Below are positions 35,080 through 43,328 of a stretch of DNA of 64,000 bases, one piece after another. The DNA is from an uncultured Bradyrhizobium sp. (GTDB lineage Bacteria > Pseudomonadota > Alphaproteobacteria > Rhizobiales > Xanthobacteraceae): NCBI RefSeq assembly GCF_936928535.1, contig NZ_CAKZHY010000125.1:1-64000 (forward strand), given 5' to 3'. Each line of letters starts with the position of its first letter. Within the stretch, counting starts at the first letter, position 1. The notes below the pieces were generated by a model, which was not told where the DNA came from, did not search any database, and saw nothing but the letters and a program-made list of their open reading frames with translations. Position numbers and translations under genes: made by a program.

Positions 35080-35976
35080 ATGAGCTCACTCGCCGGCAAG
35101 CATGGCCCGCGCTACCGCCACACGGCCGAAGACGGCGCGCCTTACGAGACCATCGCGGTCGAGAAGCTCACGCCCATCATCGGCGCGGAAATCTCCGGCG
35201 TCGATATCGGCAAGCTGGTGTCCGATGACGCCCGATCCAACCAGCAGATCGACGAGATCCATCGCGCGCTCGCCGAAAACCTCGTCATCTTTTTCCGCGA
35301 CCAGACCATCACGCCAAAGCAGCATCTCGCCTTCGGCCGCAAGTTCGGCGAGCTGCATTTCCATCCGGCAGCGCCCCATGAGGATGAAGACCCGGCGCTG
35401 ATGAGGATCTACGCCGACAAGAATTCGCCGCGCGCCAATGGCGAGGGCTGGCATTCCGACGTCTCCTGCGATCTCGAGCCGCCGATGGGCTCGATCCTCT
35501 ATATCAAGCAGTGCCCGCCGCGCGGCGGCGACACGCTGTTCGCCAACATGTATGCGGCCTATGAGGCGCTGTCGGATCGCATGAAGGCCTATCTCGACGG
35601 CCTGACCGCTCTGCATGACGGCGAGCCGATCTATCGCGGCCTCTATGCGAATTACGGCGTCGCCGACCGCCCGTCCTATCCAAACGCCGAGCATCCCGTG
35701 GTGCGCACCCATCCCGTCACTGGCCGGAAGGCGCTCTACGTCAACCGCGGCTTCACCCGCCACATCAACGGCGTCCCTCGCGACGAGAGCGACGCGATGC
35801 TCGCCTATCTCTATCAGCACGCCGAGAACCCGCTGTTCCAGTGCCGCTTCCGCTGGACCGAGAACGCCATCGCGTTCTGGGACAATCGCTGCACCCAGCA
35901 CCGCGCGATGTGGGATTACTGGCCGCACACCCGCTCCGGCACGCGGGTGACGGTGAAGGGGGAGCGGCCGGTGTGA
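35080..35976 (+). CDS. TauD/TfdA-family Fe(II)/2-oxoglutarate dioxygenase
   Basis: The 298-residue non-haem iron oxygenase resembles taurine dioxygenase. The facial triad is visible: GWHSDVSC (His and Asp) and the distal His of RCTQHRAMWDYWPHTRSGTRV, with the Arg that binds 2-oxoglutarate nearby. The N-terminal GAEISGVDIGKLV is typical of TauD. Substrates of this family range from sulfonates to aryloxyacids and chlorinated acids, and the target here is unknown. ATG 35080 follows GGGAGAACC. Its TGA overlaps the GTG of the next gene (GTGA), implying translational coupling. Confidence 0.88.
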   Translation: MSSLAGKHGPRYRHTAEDGAPYETIAVEKLTPIIGAEISGVDIGKLVSDDARSNQQIDEIHRALAENLVIFFRDQTITPKQHLAFGRKFGELHFHPAAPHEDEDPALMRIYADKNSPRANGEGWHSDVSCDLEPPMGSILYIKQCPPRGGDTLFANMYAAYEALSDRMKAYLDGLTALHDGEPIYRGLYANYGVADRPSYPNAEHPVVRTHPVTGRKALYVNRGFTRHINGVPRDESDAMLAYLYQHAENPLFQCRFRWTENAIAFWDNRCTQHRAMWDYWPHTRSGTRVTVKGERPV

Positions 35977-36785
35977 GAATATCGAGGCGCATCACCGCCG
36001 CTGTTGCCGCGTCGCTGATCCCGCTTCTGGCTTTGCCAGCCGAGCATGGCGACGCGGCTGCGGCCCGAAAGCTGACGCGAGCTGCAATCAAGCCGACGAA
36101 GCCAGAGACATGCGATCCACGCAAGTTCAGGATCATCCTCGATGTCGGCCACACCTCGGAATCGCAAGGCGCCACCAGTGCACGCAACGACGTTGAATTC
36201 GGCTTCAACCTGTATCTGGCACGGATGGTCGGAGAGCGTTTGAAATCGGCGGGCTTCGCCGCAACCCGCGTGCTCGTGACCGACGGCAAGGCGAGAGCGA
36301 GCCTGCTCAAGCGCGTCGGCACCGCCAACGACGCGCATGCGGATTTCTTCCTCTCGATCCACCACGATTCCGTGCCGGACAAGATGCTCGAAGCGTGGGA
36401 ATTCGACGGTGCGAAGAGTTACTTCAGTGATCGCTTCAGCGGCCATTCGCTGTTCGTGTCCGAGCGCAACCCGCGCTTCGCCGCCAGCCTCGCCTTCGCC
36501 AGGCTGCTGGGCCGCGAGCTGAAGGACGAAGGCCTGCATTACGCCACCCAATACACCCTGCCGCTGATGGGGCGTTACCAGCATCCGTTGCTCGACAAGG
36601 ATGTCGGCATCTACCGCTATGATGGGCTCGTCGTGCTCTCGCAGACCCGAAGCGCAGCGGTCCTGCTGGAAGCCGGCTCCATCATCAACCGCGACGAGGA
36701 GATGGCGATGAACTCCCCGGAGCGACGGGAGCTGATTGCAGCGGCCGTGACGAAGGCGATGCGGACATATTGCGAAAAGCGATAG
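35973..36785 (+). CDS. Secreted N-acetylmuramoyl-L-alanine amidase (Amidase_3)
   Basis: The 270-residue exported amidase cuts the bond between MurNAc and the peptide stem of peptidoglycan. An N-terminal signal (RRITAAVAASLIPLLALPA) is followed by the zinc-amidase domain. It carries the first zinc His (LDVGHTSESQG), the Glu of NDVEFGFNLYLA, the second His (FLSIHHDSV) and the catalytic Glu (VLLEAGSIINRDEE). No cell-division targeting (AMIN) domain is present. The GTG 35973 start overlaps the TGA of the dioxygenase gene; GGGGGAG lies 6 bp upstream. Confidence 0.88.
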   Translation: MRISRRITAAVAASLIPLLALPAEHGDAAAARKLTRAAIKPTKPETCDPRKFRIILDVGHTSESQGATSARNDVEFGFNLYLARMVGERLKSAGFAATRVLVTDGKARASLLKRVGTANDAHADFFLSIHHDSVPDKMLEAWEFDGAKSYFSDRFSGHSLFVSERNPRFAASLAFARLLGRELKDEGLHYATQYTLPLMGRYQHPLLDKDVGIYRYDGLVVLSQTRSAAVLLEAGSIINRDEEMAMNSPERRELIAAAVTKAMRTYCEKR

Positions 36786-36797
36786 GCCGCCGGAATC

Positions 36798-38408
36798 CTA
36801 CAGCGGCGCCCCGCGATATTCCCGGTTCGCCAGGCTCGCCTCTTCCAGATCCAGGTCCCGTTCGATCCTCCGCCGCGTCTCATCGGTGATCTGCCCGTCG
36901 CGGAGGAGATCATGGATGAATTTGCGCTCGGCCGCGATCAGGTCGCGCGTCAGCGCGGTGCCGGCGGCCGAGACGTCGTGATGGGCGGGATTGAGCGAGT
37001 CAGGCAGCTGGTTGACGCGGATCTCGTGGCGGGCGCGCAGCAGCCGCATCACCTCGTCCGACACCTCTTTCTCCTCGGTCAACGCATCCAGGGATTTCAA
37101 CGCGGCATCGAGCGCCTGCCGCCGCGCCGTGATCTCGGCCTCGTGTTCGGCGACGTGTTCGTTGCGTCCGGCCTCGGCGATGCCGAGCCAGCGCACCACC
37201 GGCGGCAGTGTCAGGCCGACGCCGATCAGCGTGATGAAGATGACGCCGAAGGCGACGAACAGGATCAGGTCGCGATAGGGGAAGGCCTCGCCGCCGGGCA
37301 GCGTGAACGGAAGTGCGAGCGCGGCGGCCAGCGACACCGCGCCGCGCACGCCGGTGAAGGCGAGCGCGAACGGCCATTGCCAGGGTGGCGACGGATCGCG
37401 CGTGCGCAGCGATTTGCTCAGCATCCGCGGCAGATAGGTCGCAGGATAGAGCCAGGCAAAGCGGGCGAGAACGATGATGGTCATGACAACGGCTGTCGCG
37501 ATCACGATGTCGTCGAGCGGGAACGCTTTCGACTTCTCGTAGAGCGCGCGCATCTGGAACCCGGTGAGCAGGAACAAGAGCCCCTCGATCAGGTAGATGA
37601 TGAGGTCCCAGAAGAAGATGCCTTGCAGGCGCGTCGACGCCGAGATCAGCAGCGGTCCGTTCCAGCTGACATAGAGGCCGCAGGCGACGGTGGCGATCAC
37701 GCCGGAGCCGCCGACATGCTCCGGCAGCCAATAGGAGACGTAGGGCGTGATCAGCGACAGCGTCAGCTCGACCTGCGGATCGCAAGACCATTTGCGGAAG
37801 CGCAGCGAAAGCCAGCCGACGCCGATGCCGAAGGCGATTTCGCCGGCGACGATCAGGGCAAATTCGCCTGTTGCCAGCGGCAGCGAGAAATGCCCGACCA
37901 TGATCGCAGCCAGCGCGAAGCGGTAGAGGATCAGCGCGGTGGCGTCGTTGGCGAGCCCTTCGCCTTCCAGGATGACCAGCAGCCGACGCGGCATGTTGAG
38001 GCGCCGGGCGATCGCGAGCGGCGCCACCACGTCGGGCGGCGCAACGATGGCTCCCAGCAGGAAGCCGATGCTCCAGGGCAGGCCGATCACGTAATGGGTG
38101 GCGGCCGCGACAAGCGCCGCGGTGAAGATCACGGCGCCGACCGCGAGCAGCACGATCGGCCGCAGATTTTTCCTGAACTCGCGCCAGCTCATGGCGACGC
38201 TCGCCGAGTAGATCAGCGGCGGCAGCACCATCAGCAGCACCAGTTCCGGCGGCAGCTCCACCGGTGGCATGCCCGGCACGAAAGCAAGGCCGACGCCCGA
38301 GAGCATCAACAGGATGGCGGGCGCCAGATTGAAGCGCCGTGCGACCAGCGCGGTGCCGGCCAGCACCGCGAGCAGGATGAGAAAGGTCTGGAATTTCGCT
38401 GCGATCAT
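36798..38408 (-). CDS. CPA1-family Na+(K+)/H+ antiporter
   Basis: The 536-residue transporter has about twelve membrane segments followed by a cytoplasmic tail rich in charged residues (about 400-536). The membrane part shows the NhaP/NHE motif GAIVAPPDVVAPLAIARRLN and the ion-binding core LEGEGLANDATALILYRFA, with the two acidic residues of electroneutral antiporters. The C-terminal tail contains helical, coiled-coil-like segments that probably regulate activity. The ATG at 38408 is chosen; a TTG at 38447 is an alternative. It is convergent with the amidase gene. Confidence 0.9.
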   Translation of the reverse strand: MIAAKFQTFLILLAVLAGTALVARRFNLAPAILLMLSGVGLAFVPGMPPVELPPELVLLMVLPPLIYSASVAMSWREFRKNLRPIVLLAVGAVIFTAALVAAATHYVIGLPWSIGFLLGAIVAPPDVVAPLAIARRLNMPRRLLVILEGEGLANDATALILYRFALAAIMVGHFSLPLATGEFALIVAGEIAFGIGVGWLSLRFRKWSCDPQVELTLSLITPYVSYWLPEHVGGSGVIATVACGLYVSWNGPLLISASTRLQGIFFWDLIIYLIEGLLFLLTGFQMRALYEKSKAFPLDDIVIATAVVMTIIVLARFAWLYPATYLPRMLSKSLRTRDPSPPWQWPFALAFTGVRGAVSLAAALALPFTLPGGEAFPYRDLILFVAFGVIFITLIGVGLTLPPVVRWLGIAEAGRNEHVAEHEAEITARRQALDAALKSLDALTEEKEVSDEVMRLLRARHEIRVNQLPDSLNPAHHDVSAAGTALTRDLIAAERKFIHDLLRDGQITDETRRRIERDLDLEEASLANREYRGAPL

Positions 38409-38479
38409 GACCTGTCTTGGCCCGGAAGCGGCCAACAGGTCAATCAAGAGGTCAATGCAGAGTGGTCAATGCAGGATGC

Positions 38480-39337
38480 TTACGCCAGCTGCTTGGCCAC
38501 CATGCGCCCGATCTGTGCGAACACCGTTTCGAGCTGGGCCGCATTCGGCGTGCCGCCCTGGGTATAGGCCGCGATCAGGATCGGTGCGTCGGCTTTCGGC
38601 CAGGCGACGGCGATATCGCCCGATGCGTCCTTGCCATTGTTGCCGGTCTTGTCGCCGATCTTCCAGGTTGCCGGCAGGCCGCCGCGCAGGCGGTTCGCGC
38701 CGGTCTTGCAAGCGACCATCCATTCGGTGAGTTGGGCCTTTGAGGCCGGCGACAGGGCCTCGCCCGCGACCAGCCGCTTGAGATTGCCCGCCATCGCCGC
38801 CGGCGTCGTGGTGTCCCTGACATCGCCGGGCGGCGAGCGGTTGAGCTCGGGCTCATTGTGGTCGAGCCGCGAGGTGGTGTCGCCGATCGAGCGCCAGAAG
38901 GCCGTGAGCGCGGCGGGTCCGCCGATACGCGCGAGCAGCAGATTGGCGCAGGTGTTGTCGCTGAGCTCGACGGCCGCCTTGCACATGTCGGCGACCGACA
39001 TCGCGCCGGCCGAGAGGTTCTGTTTTGCGACCGGCGCGTAGTCCAAGAGATCGGCCTTGCCGTACGGAATCGTGGCGGCGAGCTTCTCCTCGCTACGATC
39101 GACCCGCGCCAGCACGCAGGCCGCCAGCGAAGCCTTGAATGTCGAGCACATCACGAAGCGCTCGTCCGCCCGCCAGGCGAGCTTCGTGCCCGTTGCGAGG
39201 TTTTCCGCATAGACCCCGATCATTCCGCCGCTCTCGCGTTCATAGGATTGGAGTTCCGGCGGGGCCTCCGCAGCCAGCGCGGGAGAGGCGGCCATCCAGG
39301 CGAGCGAGGCGAGCAGGGAGCGGCGGTCGAGATGCAT
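38480..39337 (-). CDS. Class A beta-lactamase
   Basis: The 285-residue serine beta-lactamase hydrolyses penicillins and possibly cephalosporins in the periplasm. All catalytic motifs are present: STFK (Ser65, Lys68), SDN (126-128), the omega-loop Glu162 with Asn166 (EPELN) and KTG (230-232). A signal peptide with a twin-arginine-like start (LDRRSLLASLAWMAASPALA) ends near residue 22. Cys64 lies directly before the nucleophile, but no partner Cys follows KTG, so the disulfide of class A carbapenemases is not formed. ATG 39337 starts the signal peptide. It is flanked by the antiporter gene and a family C repeat, with no AmpR-type regulator nearby. Confidence 0.93.
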   Translation of the reverse strand: MHLDRRSLLASLAWMAASPALAAEAPPELQSYERESGGMIGVYAENLATGTKLAWRADERFVMCSTFKASLAACVLARVDRSEEKLAATIPYGKADLLDYAPVAKQNLSAGAMSVADMCKAAVELSDNTCANLLLARIGGPAALTAFWRSIGDTTSRLDHNEPELNRSPPGDVRDTTTPAAMAGNLKRLVAGEALSPASKAQLTEWMVACKTGANRLRGGLPATWKIGDKTGNNGKDASGDIAVAWPKADAPILIAAYTQGGTPNAAQLETVFAQIGRMVAKQLA

Positions 39338-39385
39338 GGGGCGACTTTCGAGAGGCGACTTTGTAACGTACGCTCTATCGACGCC

Positions 39386-39471
39386 GTCATTGCGAGCGCA
39401 GCGAAGCAATCCAGACTCTATCCATTGTGGGATTCTGGATTGCTTCGTCGCGAGGGCTCCTCGCAATGACG
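39386..39471. repeat. Dispersed inverted repeat, family C
   Basis: GTCATTGCGAGCGCAGCG at the left and CCTCGCAATGAC at the right form a long imperfect inverted repeat around AAGCAATCCAG and CTGGATTGCTT. A shorter partial copy of the right end follows at about 39487-39500 (GGCTCGCAATGACG). It lies between the beta-lactamase and NTF2-like genes, in the upstream region of the former. Confidence 0.85.
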
Positions 39472-39551
39472 TGTGGCGAGAGTTGGGCTCGCAATGACGG
39501 AAAATGGAGAGCGAGTGTGCCCGATTTCGGGCACGCCGGCGAAAAGCCCCC

Positions 39552-39926
39552 TCACTCCTTCAAATCGTACCTGTACGATTTCGACACGATCTGCCAGCCG
39601 TCGGCGAGCTTCATCGCCACCAAATAGTCGGTGAAGAACCGCGGCGGCAGCTGGCATTTGACCTTGATGAAGGCGGTCTTGTCGTCCGAGCGGTCGATCG
39701 TGATGATGAAATCCTCGCGCGGCTTGCCTTCCGCCTTGGCGGAGGGACGCTTGCGCACCCAGGCGAGCCAGTCCGGCACGGTCAGGATCTTCAGCTCGCC
39801 CTTTTCCACCCAGCGCAGATCGGCTGACGGATGGAACACGTCGCCGAGCTTGTCGGCGTCGCCCTCGTAAAGCGCGTCAAAGTAGGCTTGCACGACGGCT
39901 TCGACGCTGGACCAATTGGGGCTCAT
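39552..39926 (-). CDS. NTF2-like / SnoaL-fold protein (lumazine-binding-like)
   Basis: The 124-residue protein has the cone-shaped NTF2 fold signature: VVQAYFDALYEGDADKLGDVFHP, FTDYLVAMKLADGWQIVSKSY and a C-terminal beta-strand. Members bind small hydrophobic ligands or act as isomerases and dehydratases, and most have no known role. No catalytic residues stand out. It is a single gene, divergent from the GFA-fold gene. The start at ATG 39926 has AAGGGATG upstream. Confidence 0.75.
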   Translation of the reverse strand: MSPNWSSVEAVVQAYFDALYEGDADKLGDVFHPSADLRWVEKGELKILTVPDWLAWVRKRPSAKAEGKPREDFIITIDRSDDKTAFIKVKCQLPPRFFTDYLVAMKLADGWQIVSKSYRYDLKE

Positions 39927-40021
39927 GGGTCATCCCTTTGCATGATGGCTTGGCGGGAACTTAGTCGTACAGGTCAAATTGCGCTATGGCTGTCTTCCGC
40001 CATTTGCGGGAGGCCACCATA

Positions 40022-40450
40022 ATGACGGGTTCACGGCATCAGAACGCTCGGATCCTTGCCGGCGAATGCTATTGCCGCGCGGTGCGTTACGAGGTCATGG
40101 ACGCGTTCTCCTATGCGCTGAACTGTCACTGCTCGAACTGTCGCCGCACCACCGGTTCCGCCTTCAAGCCGTTCGCCGGCATCGAATACGGCCAGCTCCG
40201 CCTCGTCAGGGGCGAGGACAACAAGGTCATCTACGGCGACGACGTCACCCATGACGCGCACTGTATCCGCTGCGGCTCGCTGCTTTATTCCCGCGTCCGC
40301 GAAGGCAAATGGGCCCATGTCGCCATGGGAACCCTGGTCGATGCCCCCACGATCCGCCCCAGTGCCCATATTTTCGTGGGCTCCAAGGCGCCCTGGCACG
40401 AGATCACGGACAATCTGCCGCAGTATCGGGGGTACGTCGGGGATGGCTAG
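40022..40450 (+). CDS. GFA-domain (glutathione-dependent formaldehyde-activating enzyme-like) zinc protein
   Basis: The 142-residue protein carries the GFA zinc-binding pattern: GECYCRAVRYEV, LNCHCSNCRRTTGSAFKPF and a distal HCIRCGSLLYSR that provides further Cys ligands. Despite the name, most GFA-fold proteins do not catalyse glutathione-formaldehyde formation, and their roles are unknown. ATG 40022 has a GGGAGG site. A possible earlier start at 39986 is less likely. Confidence 0.85.
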   Translation: MTGSRHQNARILAGECYCRAVRYEVMDAFSYALNCHCSNCRRTTGSAFKPFAGIEYGQLRLVRGEDNKVIYGDDVTHDAHCIRCGSLLYSRVREGKWAHVAMGTLVDAPTIRPSAHIFVGSKAPWHEITDNLPQYRGYVGDG

Positions 40451-40630
40451 GGAAAGCCGGCGCGTGCGGATATGGCGGCGAACCGCCAACGCACTGGCGC
40501 GACTAACAAAAGGGACTTCCGGGCCGATTGCTCGCGCCGTCTTGGTGACCTCCATCACAAGCGCAGGCGGCGGATCTTGCTAAGGCTGTCCCCGAGGGTG
40601 TGAACTGTCCCGAATTTTGGAAATGGTGTC

Positions 40631-42454
40631 ATGCGCAATTTGTTCAGGCTTTGCCCATTGCTCCTCGCCGTCGTGCTGATATCAGGCGCCGATCCCGCCT
40701 TTGCCGGCAAACGCGTCGCGCTGGTGCTGGCTAACTCGGCCTATCAGAACGCGCCCTCGCTTGCCAATCCCGTCAACGACGGTGCAGTGATGGCAAAGAC
40801 GCTGAAGGATGCCGGCTTCGATGTCGTCAATTCCCGCCACGATCTGACCGCGCTCGATACGCGGCGCGTGCTGCGCGATTTCGCCGATGCGACCCGCGAT
40901 GCCGACATCGCCGTGGTCTATTATGCCGGCCATGGCATCGAGGTCGACGGCTCCAACTATCTGATCCCTGTCGATGCCAAGCTCGAGCGCGACACCGACG
41001 TCTATGACGAGGCGCTCTCGCTCGATCGCGTGCTGGTCGCCGTCGAGCCGGCGAAGCAGCTGCGTTTGGTGATCCTCGATGCCTGCCGCGACAACCCGTT
41101 CGGCAAGACCATGAAGCGCACCTTGGCCTCGCGCGGCATCGGCCGCGGTCTCGCCCAGGTCGAGCCGGCCAACACCAACACGTTGATCGCCTATTCGGCC
41201 AAGGCCGGCTTCACCGCGCAGGATGGCGACGGCGCCAACAGCCCCTTCACCATCGCATTGTCGAAGCATCTGACGACGCCGGGCCTCGACGTCCGTCGCG
41301 CCTTCGGCTTCGTGCGCGACGACGTGCTCAAGGCGACCAGTAACAAGCAGGAGCCGTTCGTCTACGGTTCGCTCGGCGGCGAGGACGTGCCTCTGGTGCC
41401 GGTCAAGGCCGCGCCGGCGGCCGCATCGGCGCCCGCGGTCAATCCGCAAGCCGACATGCGCCGCGACTATGAGCTCGCGCTCCAGGTCGGCAACAAGCCG
41501 GCATGGGAAGCCTTCCTGGCCCAGCACCCGGACGGTTTCTACGCCAACCTTGCCAAGCTCCAGCTCGACAAGATCCAGGCCGAGCAGGTTCATGCTGCCG
41601 CAACCGAGAAGGCGAAGCAGGCCGAGGCCGAGCGCGACCGTCTCGCTTCGCTCGGCGCGCAGACGGATGCCCAGGCCAAGGCCGCTGCCAACGCGAAGGC
41701 CGCCGAACAGGCCCAGCTTGTCGCGCAGAAGGCCAAGGAGCAGGCCCAGCAGCAGGCGGCCGCCGCCGAGCAGCAGCGCGTCAATCTCGCCGCTGCGGCA
41801 CCGGGCGCGGCGCCGGCCAGCGCGGCCAACCCCGCCGGTACCAATGTCGCCTCGCTGACGCCGACTGGCACACCGGCCGATCTCAGCCGCTCGGTGCAGA
41901 CGGAGCTCAACCGCGTCGGCTGTTTCTCAGGTCAGGCTGACGGCGTTTGGAACACGTCCTCGCAGCGGTCGCTGTCGCAGTTCAACCGCTATGCCGGCAC
42001 CAAGCTCGACGTGAAGGTGGCGAGCACCGATGCGCTCGATACGGTCAAGTCGAAGCCGTCGCGCGTCTGTCCGCTGGTCTGCGAGCACGGTTTCAAGGCC
42101 GATGGCGACGTCTGCACCAAGATCGTCTGCGACGACGGCTATGTGCTGAATGACGACAATCAGTGCGAGAAGCAACGTGCCGCCAAGCCGGCCAAACCTG
42201 CAACAGCCAAGCCCGCCACCGCCACGCGCGACGACAGCGATGACCGTCCCGCACGGCAGCGTCGTCAGCCCGGCGGTGCGGCCGCGGGAGCTGCGGCCGG
42301 CGTTGCTGCTGCTGGCGCGGGTCGTGCGTCGGGCGGAGGTGGTCAGATCTTTTGCAACGATCTGCTCTGCCGTCCCGTCAGGCCCGGCTGCCACCTCGTC
42401 TATCGCGGCGGCGGCGGCCCTCACAATGATGCCAATGCCGAGGTCTGTAACTGA
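40631..42454 (+). CDS. Secreted caspase-like (peptidase C14) protein with cysteine-rich C-terminus
   Basis: The 607-residue exported protein has a signal peptide (about 1-26, AFAGKRVALVLANSAY). A caspase/metacaspase-like domain follows with His101 (YYAGHGIEV) and Cys152 (LDACRDNPF), both catalytic residues in place. The middle (about 300-395) is an Ala/Gln/Lys-rich coiled segment. A region near 420-480 has a peptidoglycan-binding-like pattern (TELNRVGCFSGQADGVWN). The C-terminus carries a cysteine-rich block (CPLVCEHGFKADGDVCTK, and CNDLLCRP). Bacterial orthocaspases of this layout are common in Bradyrhizobium, but their targets are unknown. It is a single gene. Confidence 0.85.
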   Translation: MRNLFRLCPLLLAVVLISGADPAFAGKRVALVLANSAYQNAPSLANPVNDGAVMAKTLKDAGFDVVNSRHDLTALDTRRVLRDFADATRDADIAVVYYAGHGIEVDGSNYLIPVDAKLERDTDVYDEALSLDRVLVAVEPAKQLRLVILDACRDNPFGKTMKRTLASRGIGRGLAQVEPANTNTLIAYSAKAGFTAQDGDGANSPFTIALSKHLTTPGLDVRRAFGFVRDDVLKATSNKQEPFVYGSLGGEDVPLVPVKAAPAAASAPAVNPQADMRRDYELALQVGNKPAWEAFLAQHPDGFYANLAKLQLDKIQAEQVHAAATEKAKQAEAERDRLASLGAQTDAQAKAAANAKAAEQAQLVAQKAKEQAQQQAAAAEQQRVNLAAAAPGAAPASAANPAGTNVASLTPTGTPADLSRSVQTELNRVGCFSGQADGVWNTSSQRSLSQFNRYAGTKLDVKVASTDALDTVKSKPSRVCPLVCEHGFKADGDVCTKIVCDDGYVLNDDNQCEKQRAAKPAKPATAKPATATRDDSDDRPARQRRQPGGAAAGAAAGVAAAGAGRASGGGGQIFCNDLLCRPVRPGCHLVYRGGGGPHNDANAEVCN

Positions 42455-42473
42455 TCTCCGGCGAGCGTGACGG

Positions 42474-43184
42474 CTATGTCGAGATCGCGCTCGCCGCGAT
42501 GTTCACCGTCAGCGCCAGCAGGGCCGTGTTGTAGATGAAGGACACGATGCCGTGCGCGGTGGCGGTGCGGCGGATGGTCTTGTCGGTGATGCCGACGTCC
42601 GAGACCTGCGCCGTCATGCCGATCACGAACGAGAAATAGACGAAGTCCCAATAGTCGGCATGGTCTTCCTTGTCACCGCTCGGAAACTGCAATCCGCCGG
42701 TCGGATGGCGGTAATAATCATGGGCGTAATGCAGCGCGAAAGTGGTGTGCACGGCGGCCCAGGACAGCGCGATGGTGCTGATCGCGATGGTGAGCTCCAT
42801 AGCGCCGCGGTGCGGCGTGCCGAGCTCATAGACGATCGCGGCAATGCTGGCGAAGGCGCCGGTCGCCGTCACCAGCAGGATGACGAAGCGGCCGTCGTCC
42901 TGCATCGCCGCCGCACGGCGGATGTGCTGGTGGTCGTTGCACAGCATCATGGTGTAGACCAGCACGAGATAGGCTGCGATCAGCGCATCCCAGCCGAACA
43001 GCAACCGCGTCACTGGCCGGTACGAACCAGGAATGAGCAGGCAGACGAGGATGCCGATGGCAAGCGAGATGAACGTCCGCGGCCGCGCGTAGATCAGCCG
43101 CATCGGCCGCGACATCTGGCGGAAACGGGCGAGGACGGGATCTTCTTTTTCCATGCGGATCGTCCGGTGAAGCGTGAGCTGCAT
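42474..43184 (-). CDS. DUF1345 family membrane protein
   Basis: The roughly 236-residue membrane protein has about six hydrophobic segments and the DUF1345 pattern: FGWDALIAAYLVL, HTTFALHYAHDYY and DFVYFSFVIGMTAQVSDV. The family is widespread and uncharacterised. ATG 43184 or ATG 43154 (MEKEDPVL) are both possible starts. The gene converges on the caspase-like gene, leaving 19 bp between the stop codons. Confidence 0.8.
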   Translation of the reverse strand: MQLTLHRTIRMEKEDPVLARFRQMSRPMRLIYARPRTFISLAIGILVCLLIPGSYRPVTRLLFGWDALIAAYLVLVYTMMLCNDHQHIRRAAAMQDDGRFVILLVTATGAFASIAAIVYELGTPHRGAMELTIAISTIALSWAAVHTTFALHYAHDYYRHPTGGLQFPSGDKEDHADYWDFVYFSFVIGMTAQVSDVGITDKTIRRTATAHGIVSFIYNTALLALTVNIAASAIST

Positions 43185-43193
43185 CGCAGGAGC

Positions 43194-43320
43194 GCTCCCT
43201 CCCCGCTTGCGGGGAAGGGCGGGGGAGAGGGTGTCTCCGCTAGGGACACTCCCCCAGAGGAGAGAACCCTCACCCGCGCCTTCGGCGCGACCTCTCCCGC
43301 AAGCGGGAGAGGTGGGAGCC
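43194..43320. repeat. Dispersed inverted repeat, family D
   Basis: Terminal GCTCCCT and GGGAGC bracket short nested hairpins: CCCCGCTTGCGGGG, the GTGTC/GACAC pair and CTCTCCCGCAAGCGGGAGAG. A second copy lies at 46261-46417. It separates the DUF1345 gene from ispA. Confidence 0.8.
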
Positions 43321-43328
43321 CGGAGCTA

